From NCBI GenBank assembly GCA_002733215.1, contig NVUY01000008.1:1-64000 (forward strand): a DNA stretch of 64,000 nucleotides, written 5' to 3'. The position numbers and the translations under genes are program-made. This DNA comes from Sulfurovum sp. Lineage in GTDB: Bacteria; Campylobacterota; Campylobacteria; Campylobacterales; Sulfurovaceae. Under the pieces are notes generated by a model. It made no database searches and was not told where the DNA came from. It saw nothing but the letters and a program-made list of their open reading frames with translations. Of this stretch, positions 43,978 through 52,468 are shown piece by piece (within the stretch, counting starts at the first letter, position 1; every line of letters begins with the position of its first letter).

Positions 43978-46875
43978 ATGTTGAACTTTCGTATATCATT
44001 AGTTATATGTGTAACAATTGGGCTTATATCCAACAGTCTTTTTGCAGATTCATTAAAAGAAAAAATAAGTGCTCAAAAAGCTTGTGTAAAATTGCTTGCA
44101 AAGGGTTTACGGCCCCTTGCAGATAAACAAACAGATAGGTTTTTAGGTAAAGTAGAAGAATATACAGCCAATTGTAGAGGTGGACAAAAGGCACTTAAAT
44201 ATCGTGATACAGTTTGGGTTGACTGGTCTAATTATTGGGCAACGGGTGATATCAGCAGTAAGTCAAGCAGTAGAGAAGGGTTTACTTCTTTAGGCAGACA
44301 TTTAAAACCCAATGGTCGTGGGATCGATGGCGCTTTGATAGATTTAGAATACCAGCGAATGGAATTAATCAGATTTAATTTATTTGACAATAATACCTAT
44401 GAGCAATATATCAGCGGTCTGGATGAAAAAACTGGAAAAGTCTTAAAAAAATGGGACAGTATGCGTTTACCTGCATCTCATCCTGACTATCAAAAAGTCA
44501 CCAGTACCTCAGGTGAACAGCTTTGCAAGGGTGAACTTATTCGCCACCGTACACTCACAGGTATCTGTAATGACATTTATAATCCTGCAATGGGTTCGAC
44601 CAACCAATTATTTGCAAGAAATGTCAGTTTTGAGTCTACCTATCCGGATTTGGGTAAAACAGAACTCACACGTAACCGTCATGCCGACAGACTAAGTCTA
44701 CTTAAACCTGATCCTCAAGTCATATCTCGTATATTGTTTACACGTGCACAAGAAAAAGCAGATGCTTGTAATAAGGGACTGGGGTTACCCGGCTATGACA
44801 AGAACGCGCAGTGTGATTATAAAAAAGCGCCATTTTTTAATGTACTTGCAGCATACTGGATTCAGTTTATGACCCATGATTGGTTCAATCATTTAAGAGA
44901 AGGTCAAAATGCTGCTAGTAAAATGTCTGTAGGTTGTAAAAATAAAGGTATTAATAATACGGAACAAGTGCTTACGGAAGAAGAAGTTGCAAAACTTGGT
45001 TGTAGACCAGAAGATGAAGTAGATGTTGCTTTAATCGCACAAGAGTTGCCCGCTCCTGAGTTTGAACATAAAGGTAAAAAGTATCTGGCAAGGGCACATA
45101 AAACAACGCAAAATACAAATACCGCATGGTGGGATGCTTCTCAACTCTACGGTTATGATGAAAACTCACAAAAACGTGTCAAACGTGACAGTAAAGATCC
45201 TGCGAAACTACAGATGATAGCAAGAGGGAAACATACTGGAGAAGGGGAGAAACAGGGGTATTTACCCATATTCAACGATACAGACCCTATTAATCCTGTC
45301 TGGAAAGGTCAGGAAGCCACTGGTTTTCCGGGCAATTGGACTATTGGTCTGAGTTTTTACCACAATTTGTTTATACGTGAACATAATGTTTTTGTAGATG
45401 CTTTTAGGAAACAAGCAGCATCAACACCAGACGCAGACTCAGGATTACGTAACCCTGAGAAACCTGATAAGGTTATTAGCTATGCTGCTGTGAGTAATGA
45501 AGAACTATACCAAGTTGCAAGACTGGTAGTATCTGCTGAAATTGCCAAAATCCATACGATCGAATGGACAACACAATTACTTTATAATGAGCCTCTTTTT
45601 AAAGGTATGAATGCCAATTGGAGTGGTTTATTTGGAGAAGATAATCGTGTTTCGAAAATTTTAGAAAAGATCGTTGTCAATCCTTTAAATAAATCTTCCA
45701 ATGAAACCAAAGCAAATCAAATATATTCTGTATTTGCATCTGGAGCAGGTATCTTTGGCTTGGGAAGTCGCAGATATAAGGAAAAAGTTAGATTTTTAGG
45801 ACATCTTTCCGGGAAAAAAGACATTTGGGATTTAAAAAATCCTGATCATGTAAACGGAGGTGTTAACCATTTTGGCTCACCTTTTAATTTCCCTGAAGAG
45901 TTCACTACTGTGTACCGTTTACACTCACTTATGCCTGATTTACTAGAATTCAGAAAATGGCAAGACCCCAATAAGATCGATCAGAAAATTCCTGTGATCA
46001 GCACCTTTAGAGGAAAAGCAACCACTGCTATGACAGAAGGTGGTATGCGTAATTGGGCTTTAAGTTTGGGAAGACAACGTCTTGGAGCTTTAACCTTACA
46101 AAATCATGCACTCTTTTTACAGAATTTGGAATTACCTCGCTTAAAAAGCAAAAGCAATAAACTGGATATTGCAGCATTGGATCTAATTCGTGATCGTGAA
46201 CGAGGTGTGCCAAGATTTAATGAGTTTAGACGTCAATATGGATTAACCCAGTTAAGCAGTTTTGACGACTTTATCGATAAACGACTGGACAAAGACAGTG
46301 CGGAGCGAAAAGAACAGGAACGTTTGATCGGCTTAATGCGTGAAGTATATGGTCAGCATCAATGTGATGAAAGTAAAATCATTACCGACGCACAGTTAAA
46401 TGCAGACGGTTCACGGATCAATGATTGTTTAGGACATCCTAACGGTACGATGGTTGACAATATTGAAGATCTTGATACTGTAGTGGGATGGCTGGCAGAG
46501 TTTACACGACCACACGGGTTTGCTATTTCAGAAACACAGTTTCATGTGTTTATTTTAAATGCATCAAGACGCTTGTTTAGTGACCGTTTTTTCACGTCTA
46601 GTTTCCGACCGGAATTTTATTCTTCTATGGGTATAGAATGGGTAAGCAATAACGGGCCAGATGGCAAACAGATGGAAAAAGAACTTTATAATGGTCATAA
46701 AGTTGAAGTCTCACCGTTAAAACGTGTGATGATACGTACAATGCCCGAACTTTCAGGGCAACTTGCAGATGTAATGAATGTTTTTGACCCTTGGGCCAGA
46801 GACAGAGGTGAATATTATTCTCTGGAATGGAAAGCAAAATCTCATGCAAAATCAGATGAGAGTTTCAAGGAATAA
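43978..46875 (+). CDS. Secreted alpha-dioxygenase/cyclooxygenase-like haem peroxidase
   Basis: 965 aa. The signal peptide ends near SNSLFA. The animal-type haem peroxidase domain covers about 270-930. WIQFMTHDWFNH has the distal His at 300, very like plant alpha-dioxygenases. TAWWDASQLYG and GNWTIGLSFYHNLFIREHN follow. VYRLHSLMPDLL has Tyr646 and His649 spaced as the catalytic Tyr and proximal haem His of cyclooxygenase and alpha-DOX. It should therefore be able to put O2 on a fatty acid, not only act as a peroxidase. GAGGAGACAGGACA precedes the ATG. It heads a run of five more genes with gaps of 1-13 bp. Substrate is inferred. Confidence 0.85.
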   Translation: MLNFRISLVICVTIGLISNSLFADSLKEKISAQKACVKLLAKGLRPLADKQTDRFLGKVEEYTANCRGGQKALKYRDTVWVDWSNYWATGDISSKSSSREGFTSLGRHLKPNGRGIDGALIDLEYQRMELIRFNLFDNNTYEQYISGLDEKTGKVLKKWDSMRLPASHPDYQKVTSTSGEQLCKGELIRHRTLTGICNDIYNPAMGSTNQLFARNVSFESTYPDLGKTELTRNRHADRLSLLKPDPQVISRILFTRAQEKADACNKGLGLPGYDKNAQCDYKKAPFFNVLAAYWIQFMTHDWFNHLREGQNAASKMSVGCKNKGINNTEQVLTEEEVAKLGCRPEDEVDVALIAQELPAPEFEHKGKKYLARAHKTTQNTNTAWWDASQLYGYDENSQKRVKRDSKDPAKLQMIARGKHTGEGEKQGYLPIFNDTDPINPVWKGQEATGFPGNWTIGLSFYHNLFIREHNVFVDAFRKQAASTPDADSGLRNPEKPDKVISYAAVSNEELYQVARLVVSAEIAKIHTIEWTTQLLYNEPLFKGMNANWSGLFGEDNRVSKILEKIVVNPLNKSSNETKANQIYSVFASGAGIFGLGSRRYKEKVRFLGHLSGKKDIWDLKNPDHVNGGVNHFGSPFNFPEEFTTVYRLHSLMPDLLEFRKWQDPNKIDQKIPVISTFRGKATTAMTEGGMRNWALSLGRQRLGALTLQNHALFLQNLELPRLKSKSNKLDIAALDLIRDRERGVPRFNEFRRQYGLTQLSSFDDFIDKRLDKDSAERKEQERLIGLMREVYGQHQCDESKIITDAQLNADGSRINDCLGHPNGTMVDNIEDLDTVVGWLAEFTRPHGFAISETQFHVFILNASRRLFSDRFFTSSFRPEFYSSMGIEWVSNNGPDGKQMEKELYNGHKVEVSPLKRVMIRTMPELSGQLADVMNVFDPWARDRGEYYSLEWKAKSHAKSDESFKE

Positions 46876-46888
46876 AAGGAGAATTATC

Positions 46889-47899
46889 ATGATAAAGTCA
46901 GTATTTTTCCTTTTGCTAATAGGTATATCTATAATTTATTTTGTAAGGAGTAATGAAGAGATGAAACAACAATTAACAATTAATCAACTGGTTGAACAAA
47001 TGGGGCAGAGTATTGAGGTTATTGGAAGTGCTGAACGTGAAAATGCTATCATACCTAGATTTAATCAGCCTAAAACCATCGCGTGTGTGAATGCAGAGTT
47101 TAAAGTGCATGATGACATCCCAGAAAAACTTAAACAAGGTATTTTTCTTCATGCAAGTACTTATCCTGCCATGATACGCTTTGCAAATGCCACTAATCAG
47201 GATGACTCGAAAAAAGATATACGAGGTCTATCCATTAGACTATCTGATGTGAAAGGTAAAGTACTTTGGGGTGAAGAAGGATATCAAGATTTTATATTTA
47301 ACAGTTATCCTGCACTTTTTGTAGCGACTCCAGAAGATTTTCTAACTTTTATACAAGCACGTCAAAAAGATAAAAAGTTAGGTTTTTTTCTTAATCCTTT
47401 CGATTTACATTTAAAATCACTTTGGATTGTATACAAAGCAAGAGAAAAACATTTAAGCCCTCTAGATATACGTTTTTGGAGTACTGTTCCTTTTCGTTTA
47501 GGTGATGTGGCAGTTAAATACTCAATGATCCCCTGTTCAAAATATAAAACAACAGAGGCTGTAAATCCCGGAGAGAATCAGCTACGTGCTGCACTTAAAG
47601 CACATTTAAAAAAAGAAGATGCGTGTTTTCTCTTTGCTGTGCAGATACAAACTGATCCCAAGTCTATGCCAATCGAAGATGCATCTGTGATTTGGGATGA
47701 GGAACTTTCTTCGTTTATCCCCTTAGCAACGATTACTATAAAAGATCAGGATTTTGACACAGAGAAATCATTAGAAAGCTGTGAAAAAAGTAGCTTTAAC
47801 CCATGGCAAAGTCTCGCAGCACATGAACCATTGGGAAGAATGAATGAAGTACGGCGTTCAGTCTATGACAATGCCGAGAAATTTAGAAATAAGGAGTGA
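46889..47899 (+). CDS. Small catalase-fold protein 1 (membrane anchored)
   Basis: 336 aa from MIKSVFFLLLIG; the track start is inside the peroxidase gene and AAAAGGAGAATTATC marks this ATG. A single N-terminal helix anchors it. The catalase-like domain runs from about 60 with IFLHASTYPAMIRFANA, RGLSIRLSDV, RFWSTVPFRLGDVAVKYS and the end HEPLGRMNEVRRSVYDNAEKFR. RRSVY fits the R-x3-Y haem ligand. By alignment with the second copy, the distal His is replaced by Ile64, while an Asn (FIFNSYPALF) is kept. Classical catalase activity is therefore unlikely. Lipid peroxide chemistry is possible. Confidence 0.8.
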   Translation: MIKSVFFLLLIGISIIYFVRSNEEMKQQLTINQLVEQMGQSIEVIGSAERENAIIPRFNQPKTIACVNAEFKVHDDIPEKLKQGIFLHASTYPAMIRFANATNQDDSKKDIRGLSIRLSDVKGKVLWGEEGYQDFIFNSYPALFVATPEDFLTFIQARQKDKKLGFFLNPFDLHLKSLWIVYKAREKHLSPLDIRFWSTVPFRLGDVAVKYSMIPCSKYKTTEAVNPGENQLRAALKAHLKKEDACFLFAVQIQTDPKSMPIEDASVIWDEELSSFIPLATITIKDQDFDTEKSLESCEKSSFNPWQSLAAHEPLGRMNEVRRSVYDNAEKFRNKE

Positions 47900-47903
47900 C
47901 AAT

Positions 47904-48359
47904 ATGCATACGACTGTAAAAACATGGTTAAATAAAACCTCTGAAGAACTCGATGAGATATATAGCAAAGCAGAAGCAGGAAACATCCCAAGATCTGAAA
48001 TGAGAGGAACGGCAATTTTAGCGGGTTCACTCTTTTCAAAAACGGTGGCTTTTACAGCTCGTATGTTTGCTTGGCAGGGAAAAGTATTTGATCTTTTTTG
48101 TCCAGACAATAAAGCGGGATTACTGATTAATAAAATTACATTTTTTTCTTTGTCCTTTATCGTTGCCAAGGTTTATCGTGATAAAAGTTGGTTTGATGAG
48201 AAGGAGACGATTGTGATAGACTATTCTAAAACGTCATTTGTTGCTCAAGTCATTCGAGATGAAATTCGAGAAATAGAACCTGGTGTCTATTTGGGCAAGG
48301 TTTGGTGGGGGCAAAAACAGATTTTTCATTTTGCTTTAACAAAAGCAGAAAAAACATAG
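47904..48359 (+). CDS. Conserved protein of unknown function in the lipid-oxidation cluster
   Basis: 151 aa from MHTTVKTWLNKTSEEL with AAGGAGTGACAAT before it. It has no signal peptide. Notable segments are WQGKVFDLFCPDN, TIVIDYSKTSFVAQVIRDEIREIEPGVYLG and KVWWGQKQIFHFAL. These read like a compact beta-rich fold with a strongly patterned core, but I cannot name the family. It lies 4 bp after catalase-like protein 1 and 10 bp before the next gene, so it belongs to the operon. A lipid- or haem-linked role is inference only. Confidence 0.7.
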   Translation: MHTTVKTWLNKTSEELDEIYSKAEAGNIPRSEMRGTAILAGSLFSKTVAFTARMFAWQGKVFDLFCPDNKAGLLINKITFFSLSFIVAKVYRDKSWFDEKETIVIDYSKTSFVAQVIRDEIREIEPGVYLGKVWWGQKQIFHFALTKAEKT

Positions 48360-48369
48360 GAGTACAGTG

Positions 48370-49677
48370 ATGACAGCACAATCAAGTTTTATGATTTTAT
48401 CATCTGTAAAAGATACTAAAATAGAAGAACTCACTACTTTGCTTTCCAGTATGAATTCAACGATTCCTGCACATGCTGACCCTAAAAACGATTTACTGCC
48501 ATTTGGTCGTTTTCCCCGACTACATTTTGCACGTTTTGTGATTATTGAGGCACATACTGCGGATGAGATTGAAGCGTTTGGGATAGCAGCAAGACCCTGG
48601 CAACCAACTCTGGCATTTTTTGGTGAAATAGATGGTGATATTGATTCATTTTTTACGGAACTTGAAGATCTTGCCAGTGTGGGATTAAGAAAGATATTTG
48701 CTTTGTGTGAAAAATTTCCTAAAGAAGAGGAAAATTTACAACAATGGCTCAAAAAGAATAATACTAAATCTAATGCAAATTATGTGAATTGGATAGGTCG
48801 AACGGTGAAACATATACATGAAGATGATGCTTTGCATCAGTCTTTAGCTGCTTATTTACGTGAACATAAAGATGACATTGACAAAAATAACACTTTAGCG
48901 TTAAGACAAAAACTTTTGTCTCATGTTGAAATGGAAAAATATGCAGGAAGGCTTACCCTTACAGCAGAAGAGAAAACACCTTTGAAATGGAAGATGTTTA
49001 ATTTCATACATATGATTGGCGTGCCTTTGGTCTTAGTGCTCTTGTCTCCATTATTTTTAATCATGGCACCATTCTTTTTTATACGTTTACGCATGTTAGA
49101 ACGTTCTGATCCGGAACTTTTTATACGTCCTGAGCACTCATATCTAGAAAAACTTACGATACAGGAAGACTGGAGTGTTAGCAATCAATATAATGTATTT
49201 GGTGACATTAAACCGGGAGTTTTTCGTTTACTTACTTTAAAGTTCATACTTTTTTTAGTCGATTATTTTTCCAGACATGTATACAAGCGAGGTTTTTTAG
49301 CACGGATCAAAACCATACACTTCGCTCGCTGGGTACTTCTTGATGATAACAAAAGAGCTTTTTTTGCCAGTAATTATGATGGCAGTCATGAGAGTTATAT
49401 GGATGACTTTATCAACAAAGTCGGATGGGGGCTAAATCTTATTTTCAGTCATGCTGTGCCTTATCCTAAAACATCTTGGCTCATAAAGCAGGGTGCCTAT
49501 AGAGAGCAGCAGTTCAAATATACACAAAGGCTGCATCAATTGCCTACAGAGGTCTGGTATAAAGCGTATCCAGATTTAACAAACACTGATTTAGCACGTA
49601 ATAGTCGTATTAGAAAAGGTGTGGAAATTCGTCAATCAAGTGTTGATGAAATTCGTGAATGGCTTCACTTAATTTGA
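48370..49677 (+). CDS. Unknown protein, two dimeric alpha/beta-barrel-like halves
   Basis: 435 aa starting MTAQSSFMILSSV; AGGAG lies 7 nt before this ATG. The first half (about 1-110) has FMILSSVKDTKIEELTTLL and LHFARFVIIEAH...PTLAFFGEIDGD. The second (about 310-430) has IHFARWVLLDDNKRAFFASNYDGSHESYMDDFI. These look like paired ferredoxin-like barrels as in DyP peroxidases or chlorite dismutases. A hydrophobic segment (about 215-245) may anchor it. No haem-ligand His can be assigned. Such IHFARW proteins often neighbour lipid-modifying genes, I believe, but no function is known. Confidence 0.65.
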   Translation: MTAQSSFMILSSVKDTKIEELTTLLSSMNSTIPAHADPKNDLLPFGRFPRLHFARFVIIEAHTADEIEAFGIAARPWQPTLAFFGEIDGDIDSFFTELEDLASVGLRKIFALCEKFPKEEENLQQWLKKNNTKSNANYVNWIGRTVKHIHEDDALHQSLAAYLREHKDDIDKNNTLALRQKLLSHVEMEKYAGRLTLTAEEKTPLKWKMFNFIHMIGVPLVLVLLSPLFLIMAPFFFIRLRMLERSDPELFIRPEHSYLEKLTIQEDWSVSNQYNVFGDIKPGVFRLLTLKFILFLVDYFSRHVYKRGFLARIKTIHFARWVLLDDNKRAFFASNYDGSHESYMDDFINKVGWGLNLIFSHAVPYPKTSWLIKQGAYREQQFKYTQRLHQLPTEVWYKAYPDLTNTDLARNSRIRKGVEIRQSSVDEIREWLHLI

Positions 49678-49688
49678 GGATAATGGAA

Positions 49689-51203
49689 ATGAATAATGAA
49701 AATACTTTCAAGTTTGATGATTTACAGGCATTGCTTCGGTTTAGTCACGGACGATTAACTGATACTTGTTTTTTATTGTTACATGTGGCTGATGTTAGAA
49801 AAGCAAAAAAGTGGTTAGATACTGCGCCGATCAGTAATGCGACAGAGTCAGATAGCTTGCCTGACAGGGCATTGCAAATTGCTTTTACGGTGGAAGGATT
49901 ACGTGTGATGTGCGTGGCAGAATCTGTCATTGATGGATTTTCAGATGAATTTATAATGGGGATGTCGGGAGAAGAAAGTCGTTCCAGAAGACTGGGTGAT
50001 ATAGGTATGAATGCACCTGAGAAGTGGGACTGGGGTGGAGAGAGTAAAAAAATACCACATCTTATGTTGATGTACTATGCTAAAGAAAATGCTGTAAAAG
50101 ATTTTCGAACGAGTATAGAAACGGAAGATTTCGTAAAAGCTTTTCATGTGATACACGAATTACCTACTTTACATATTGGGGAGATCGAACCTTTTGGTTT
50201 TAAAGACGGTATCAGTCAGCCTGTCATTGATTGGGAGTGTAGGCAGAGTACTAATGCACATGAACGTGAAGGGTATTCTAATCTAGTAGCAGTGGGTGAA
50301 GTTGTTTTAGGATACCCAAACGAATATGGGCTTTATACCGCAAGACCACTCATAGATGAAAGAGAAGACAGTGTTGCAGCATGTTTACCTCATGCAGAAG
50401 ACAAGACTGGGTTAAAAGACTTAGGACGTAACGGGAGTTATCTTGTTGTGCGTCAATTAGGTCAAGATGTACCGGGGTTTTGGCAATTTCTGTATAAAAT
50501 GAGTGCTTCAAATTTCGATAAATGTGAGCTCTTGGCAGCATCGATGGTGGGGAGAAGACGTGATGGAAAACCCTTAGTCCTCAAAAGTGTAGCAGCAATA
50601 CCTGGTATTTCTACACAAAATTGTGACAATCATTTTACCTATGATTTTGATACAGAGGGATACCAGTGTCCTATTGGTGCACATGTCCGCAGAGCAAATC
50701 CACGTACTGGCGATTTACCGCCACGTGTTACCGGTATTATCAACCGAGTTATGAAAAAATTGGGTTTTGATCAAAAACAGGAAGAAGATCTGGTTGCTTC
50801 AACACGCTTTCATCGTATATTAAGACGTGGTCGCAGCTATGGTCCGAAATTAGCTCCAGCAGAAGCAATCAAAGCAGATGCAGAAGTTGCAGAACGAGGA
50901 TTACAGTTTATGTGTCTCTCAGCCAATATCTTACGTCAGTTTGAATTTGTTCAAAGTGCTTGGTCTATGAGTAGTAAATTTAGTGGATTACAAAATGAGA
51001 GTGATCCTTTACTGGGAAATAGAGAGGTACTAATGAATGGGGAAAGGACAGATCAGTTCAATCGTCCAAGTGCAAAGGGAGTGACAGAAAAAATATATAA
51101 TCTCCCAAAATTTGTCACTGTAAAAGGTGGAGCCTATTTCTTTATGCCTGGACTTAGTGCAGTGAAATATATCGCATCATTACCTATAAAAGAGGATACA
51201 TAA
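49689..51203 (+). CDS. DyP-type haem peroxidase
   Basis: 504 aa from MNNENTFKFDDL (ATG at 49689, GAGG nine bases before; an ATG six bases earlier is also possible). The DyP signature GxxDG is FGFKDGISQPVI with the distal Asp. The proximal haem His is in CPIGAHVRRANPRTGD. FMCLSANILRQFEFVQSAW matches the haem pocket helix. No Tat signal, so it probably stays in the cytoplasm, unlike EfeB. The length is that of the long DyP group. It may reduce or use lipid hydroperoxides made by the cluster. Confidence 0.9.
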   Translation: MNNENTFKFDDLQALLRFSHGRLTDTCFLLLHVADVRKAKKWLDTAPISNATESDSLPDRALQIAFTVEGLRVMCVAESVIDGFSDEFIMGMSGEESRSRRLGDIGMNAPEKWDWGGESKKIPHLMLMYYAKENAVKDFRTSIETEDFVKAFHVIHELPTLHIGEIEPFGFKDGISQPVIDWECRQSTNAHEREGYSNLVAVGEVVLGYPNEYGLYTARPLIDEREDSVAACLPHAEDKTGLKDLGRNGSYLVVRQLGQDVPGFWQFLYKMSASNFDKCELLAASMVGRRRDGKPLVLKSVAAIPGISTQNCDNHFTYDFDTEGYQCPIGAHVRRANPRTGDLPPRVTGIINRVMKKLGFDQKQEEDLVASTRFHRILRRGRSYGPKLAPAEAIKADAEVAERGLQFMCLSANILRQFEFVQSAWSMSSKFSGLQNESDPLLGNREVLMNGERTDQFNRPSAKGVTEKIYNLPKFVTVKGGAYFFMPGLSAVKYIASLPIKEDT

Positions 51204-51204
51204 A

Positions 51205-52413
51205 ATGAATAGAATTAAAATGCAAATATTGACAATGCTTCATAAACTACTCTTGGGGTTATTACATTTTGAACGTAGGTTAGAGCCTTGGTTTCGACAG
51301 AGATTTGATGCGTGGTTTCGTGAACCGCTTGCAGGATTTATACAGTATCTTATCAACAGAAAAAGAAAAGACGAAGGTTTGCAGCTTGCGGAAGAAAAAA
51401 TAGAGGAAGATGAAGAGGAAAGTTTAAGCAATATTATAGACCAAATGGCAGACCAAATGCGTGGACGGTTTAAACCAGGGGGTTATGAACGTGGAGGAAA
51501 TACAAAAACCCATGGAGTAGTACGTGCAACTGTAACTATACGGGATGATATACCTGAACAATACAAAAAAGGTGTGTTTGCCAATCCTCGTACTTATCCG
51601 GCATATGTACGATATGCAGGGCCTGGACCGGATGTACCTGCTGACATACGCGATGTTGGATTTATGAGCATGTCCGTAAAACTTATGGATGTACCTGGTA
51701 AAAAAATGATGGATGAAGAAAAATTTACGCAAGATTTCATCACGACCAGTGGAGGTGCAACGTTTGTGACACCAAATACACGTGAAAATGCTAAGTTACA
51801 GTATTGGAGTTTGCAGAATATGTCTTTGTTTTATTTTATCAATCCCTTTGATTCTCATTTTCTCGATATGGCGATGCAGAGTCTTTGGAATGAAACGCAA
51901 TACAATCCTCTAGGACAACGCTACTGGAGTTGTACACCGTATTTGTTGGGAGAAGGACAAGCGATGATCTTTTCTTTTATTCCAAAAACAGAAGTTTATA
52001 AAGAGATACCAGGTCTACCATTTGGTGCTGTTCCTTTTAATTATTTAAGAGATAACTTGATGAAGACTTTGGAAGAAAAAGATGTTGAATTTGATATGCT
52101 AGTGCAGTTGCAGACCGATCCGTTTTTAATGCCTATAGAAGACAGTTCAGTACGTTGGCCTGAAAAACTATCACCTTTTGTTCCTGTGGCTACGGTACAT
52201 ATTCCTAAACAAAAATATGACCATGAGGTAATGTCAGCATTTACTAAACGTTTGAAAATGAATCCTTGGCATTGCATACCAGAACATCGTCCCTTGGGTA
52301 ATTTAAACAGGGCACGATTTAAATTATATAAAGAGTTGTCAGATTTCCGCCAAAAAATGAATCAGACTACACATCTTGAACCTACAGGGGACGAGGTGTT
52401 TGATTTGGAGTAA
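51205..52413 (+). CDS. Catalase-fold protein 2 (allene oxide synthase-like pocket)
   Basis: 402 aa, starting one base after the DyP stop. The first 95 residues are amphipathic and charged. Then the catalase core: KTHGVVRATVTIRDDIPEQ with Thr102-His103, RTYPAYVRYAG, YWSCTPYLLGEGQAMIFSF, WPEKLSPFVPVATV, and RARFKLYKELSDFR, where R-x3-Y is the haem ligand pattern. True catalases have Val before the distal His. Coral allene oxide synthase has Thr, as here. The usual catalytic Asn is not kept (ITTSGGATF). It could rearrange fatty acid hydroperoxides; the activity is inferred. Confidence 0.8.
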   Translation: MNRIKMQILTMLHKLLLGLLHFERRLEPWFRQRFDAWFREPLAGFIQYLINRKRKDEGLQLAEEKIEEDEEESLSNIIDQMADQMRGRFKPGGYERGGNTKTHGVVRATVTIRDDIPEQYKKGVFANPRTYPAYVRYAGPGPDVPADIRDVGFMSMSVKLMDVPGKKMMDEEKFTQDFITTSGGATFVTPNTRENAKLQYWSLQNMSLFYFINPFDSHFLDMAMQSLWNETQYNPLGQRYWSCTPYLLGEGQAMIFSFIPKTEVYKEIPGLPFGAVPFNYLRDNLMKTLEEKDVEFDMLVQLQTDPFLMPIEDSSVRWPEKLSPFVPVATVHIPKQKYDHEVMSAFTKRLKMNPWHCIPEHRPLGNLNRARFKLYKELSDFRQKMNQTTHLEPTGDEVFDLE

Positions 52414-52468
52414 GAAGCTTTGGATAGCTGTTAAAGTATTTTTGGCTTCATCAATGTGTATTTAATCT

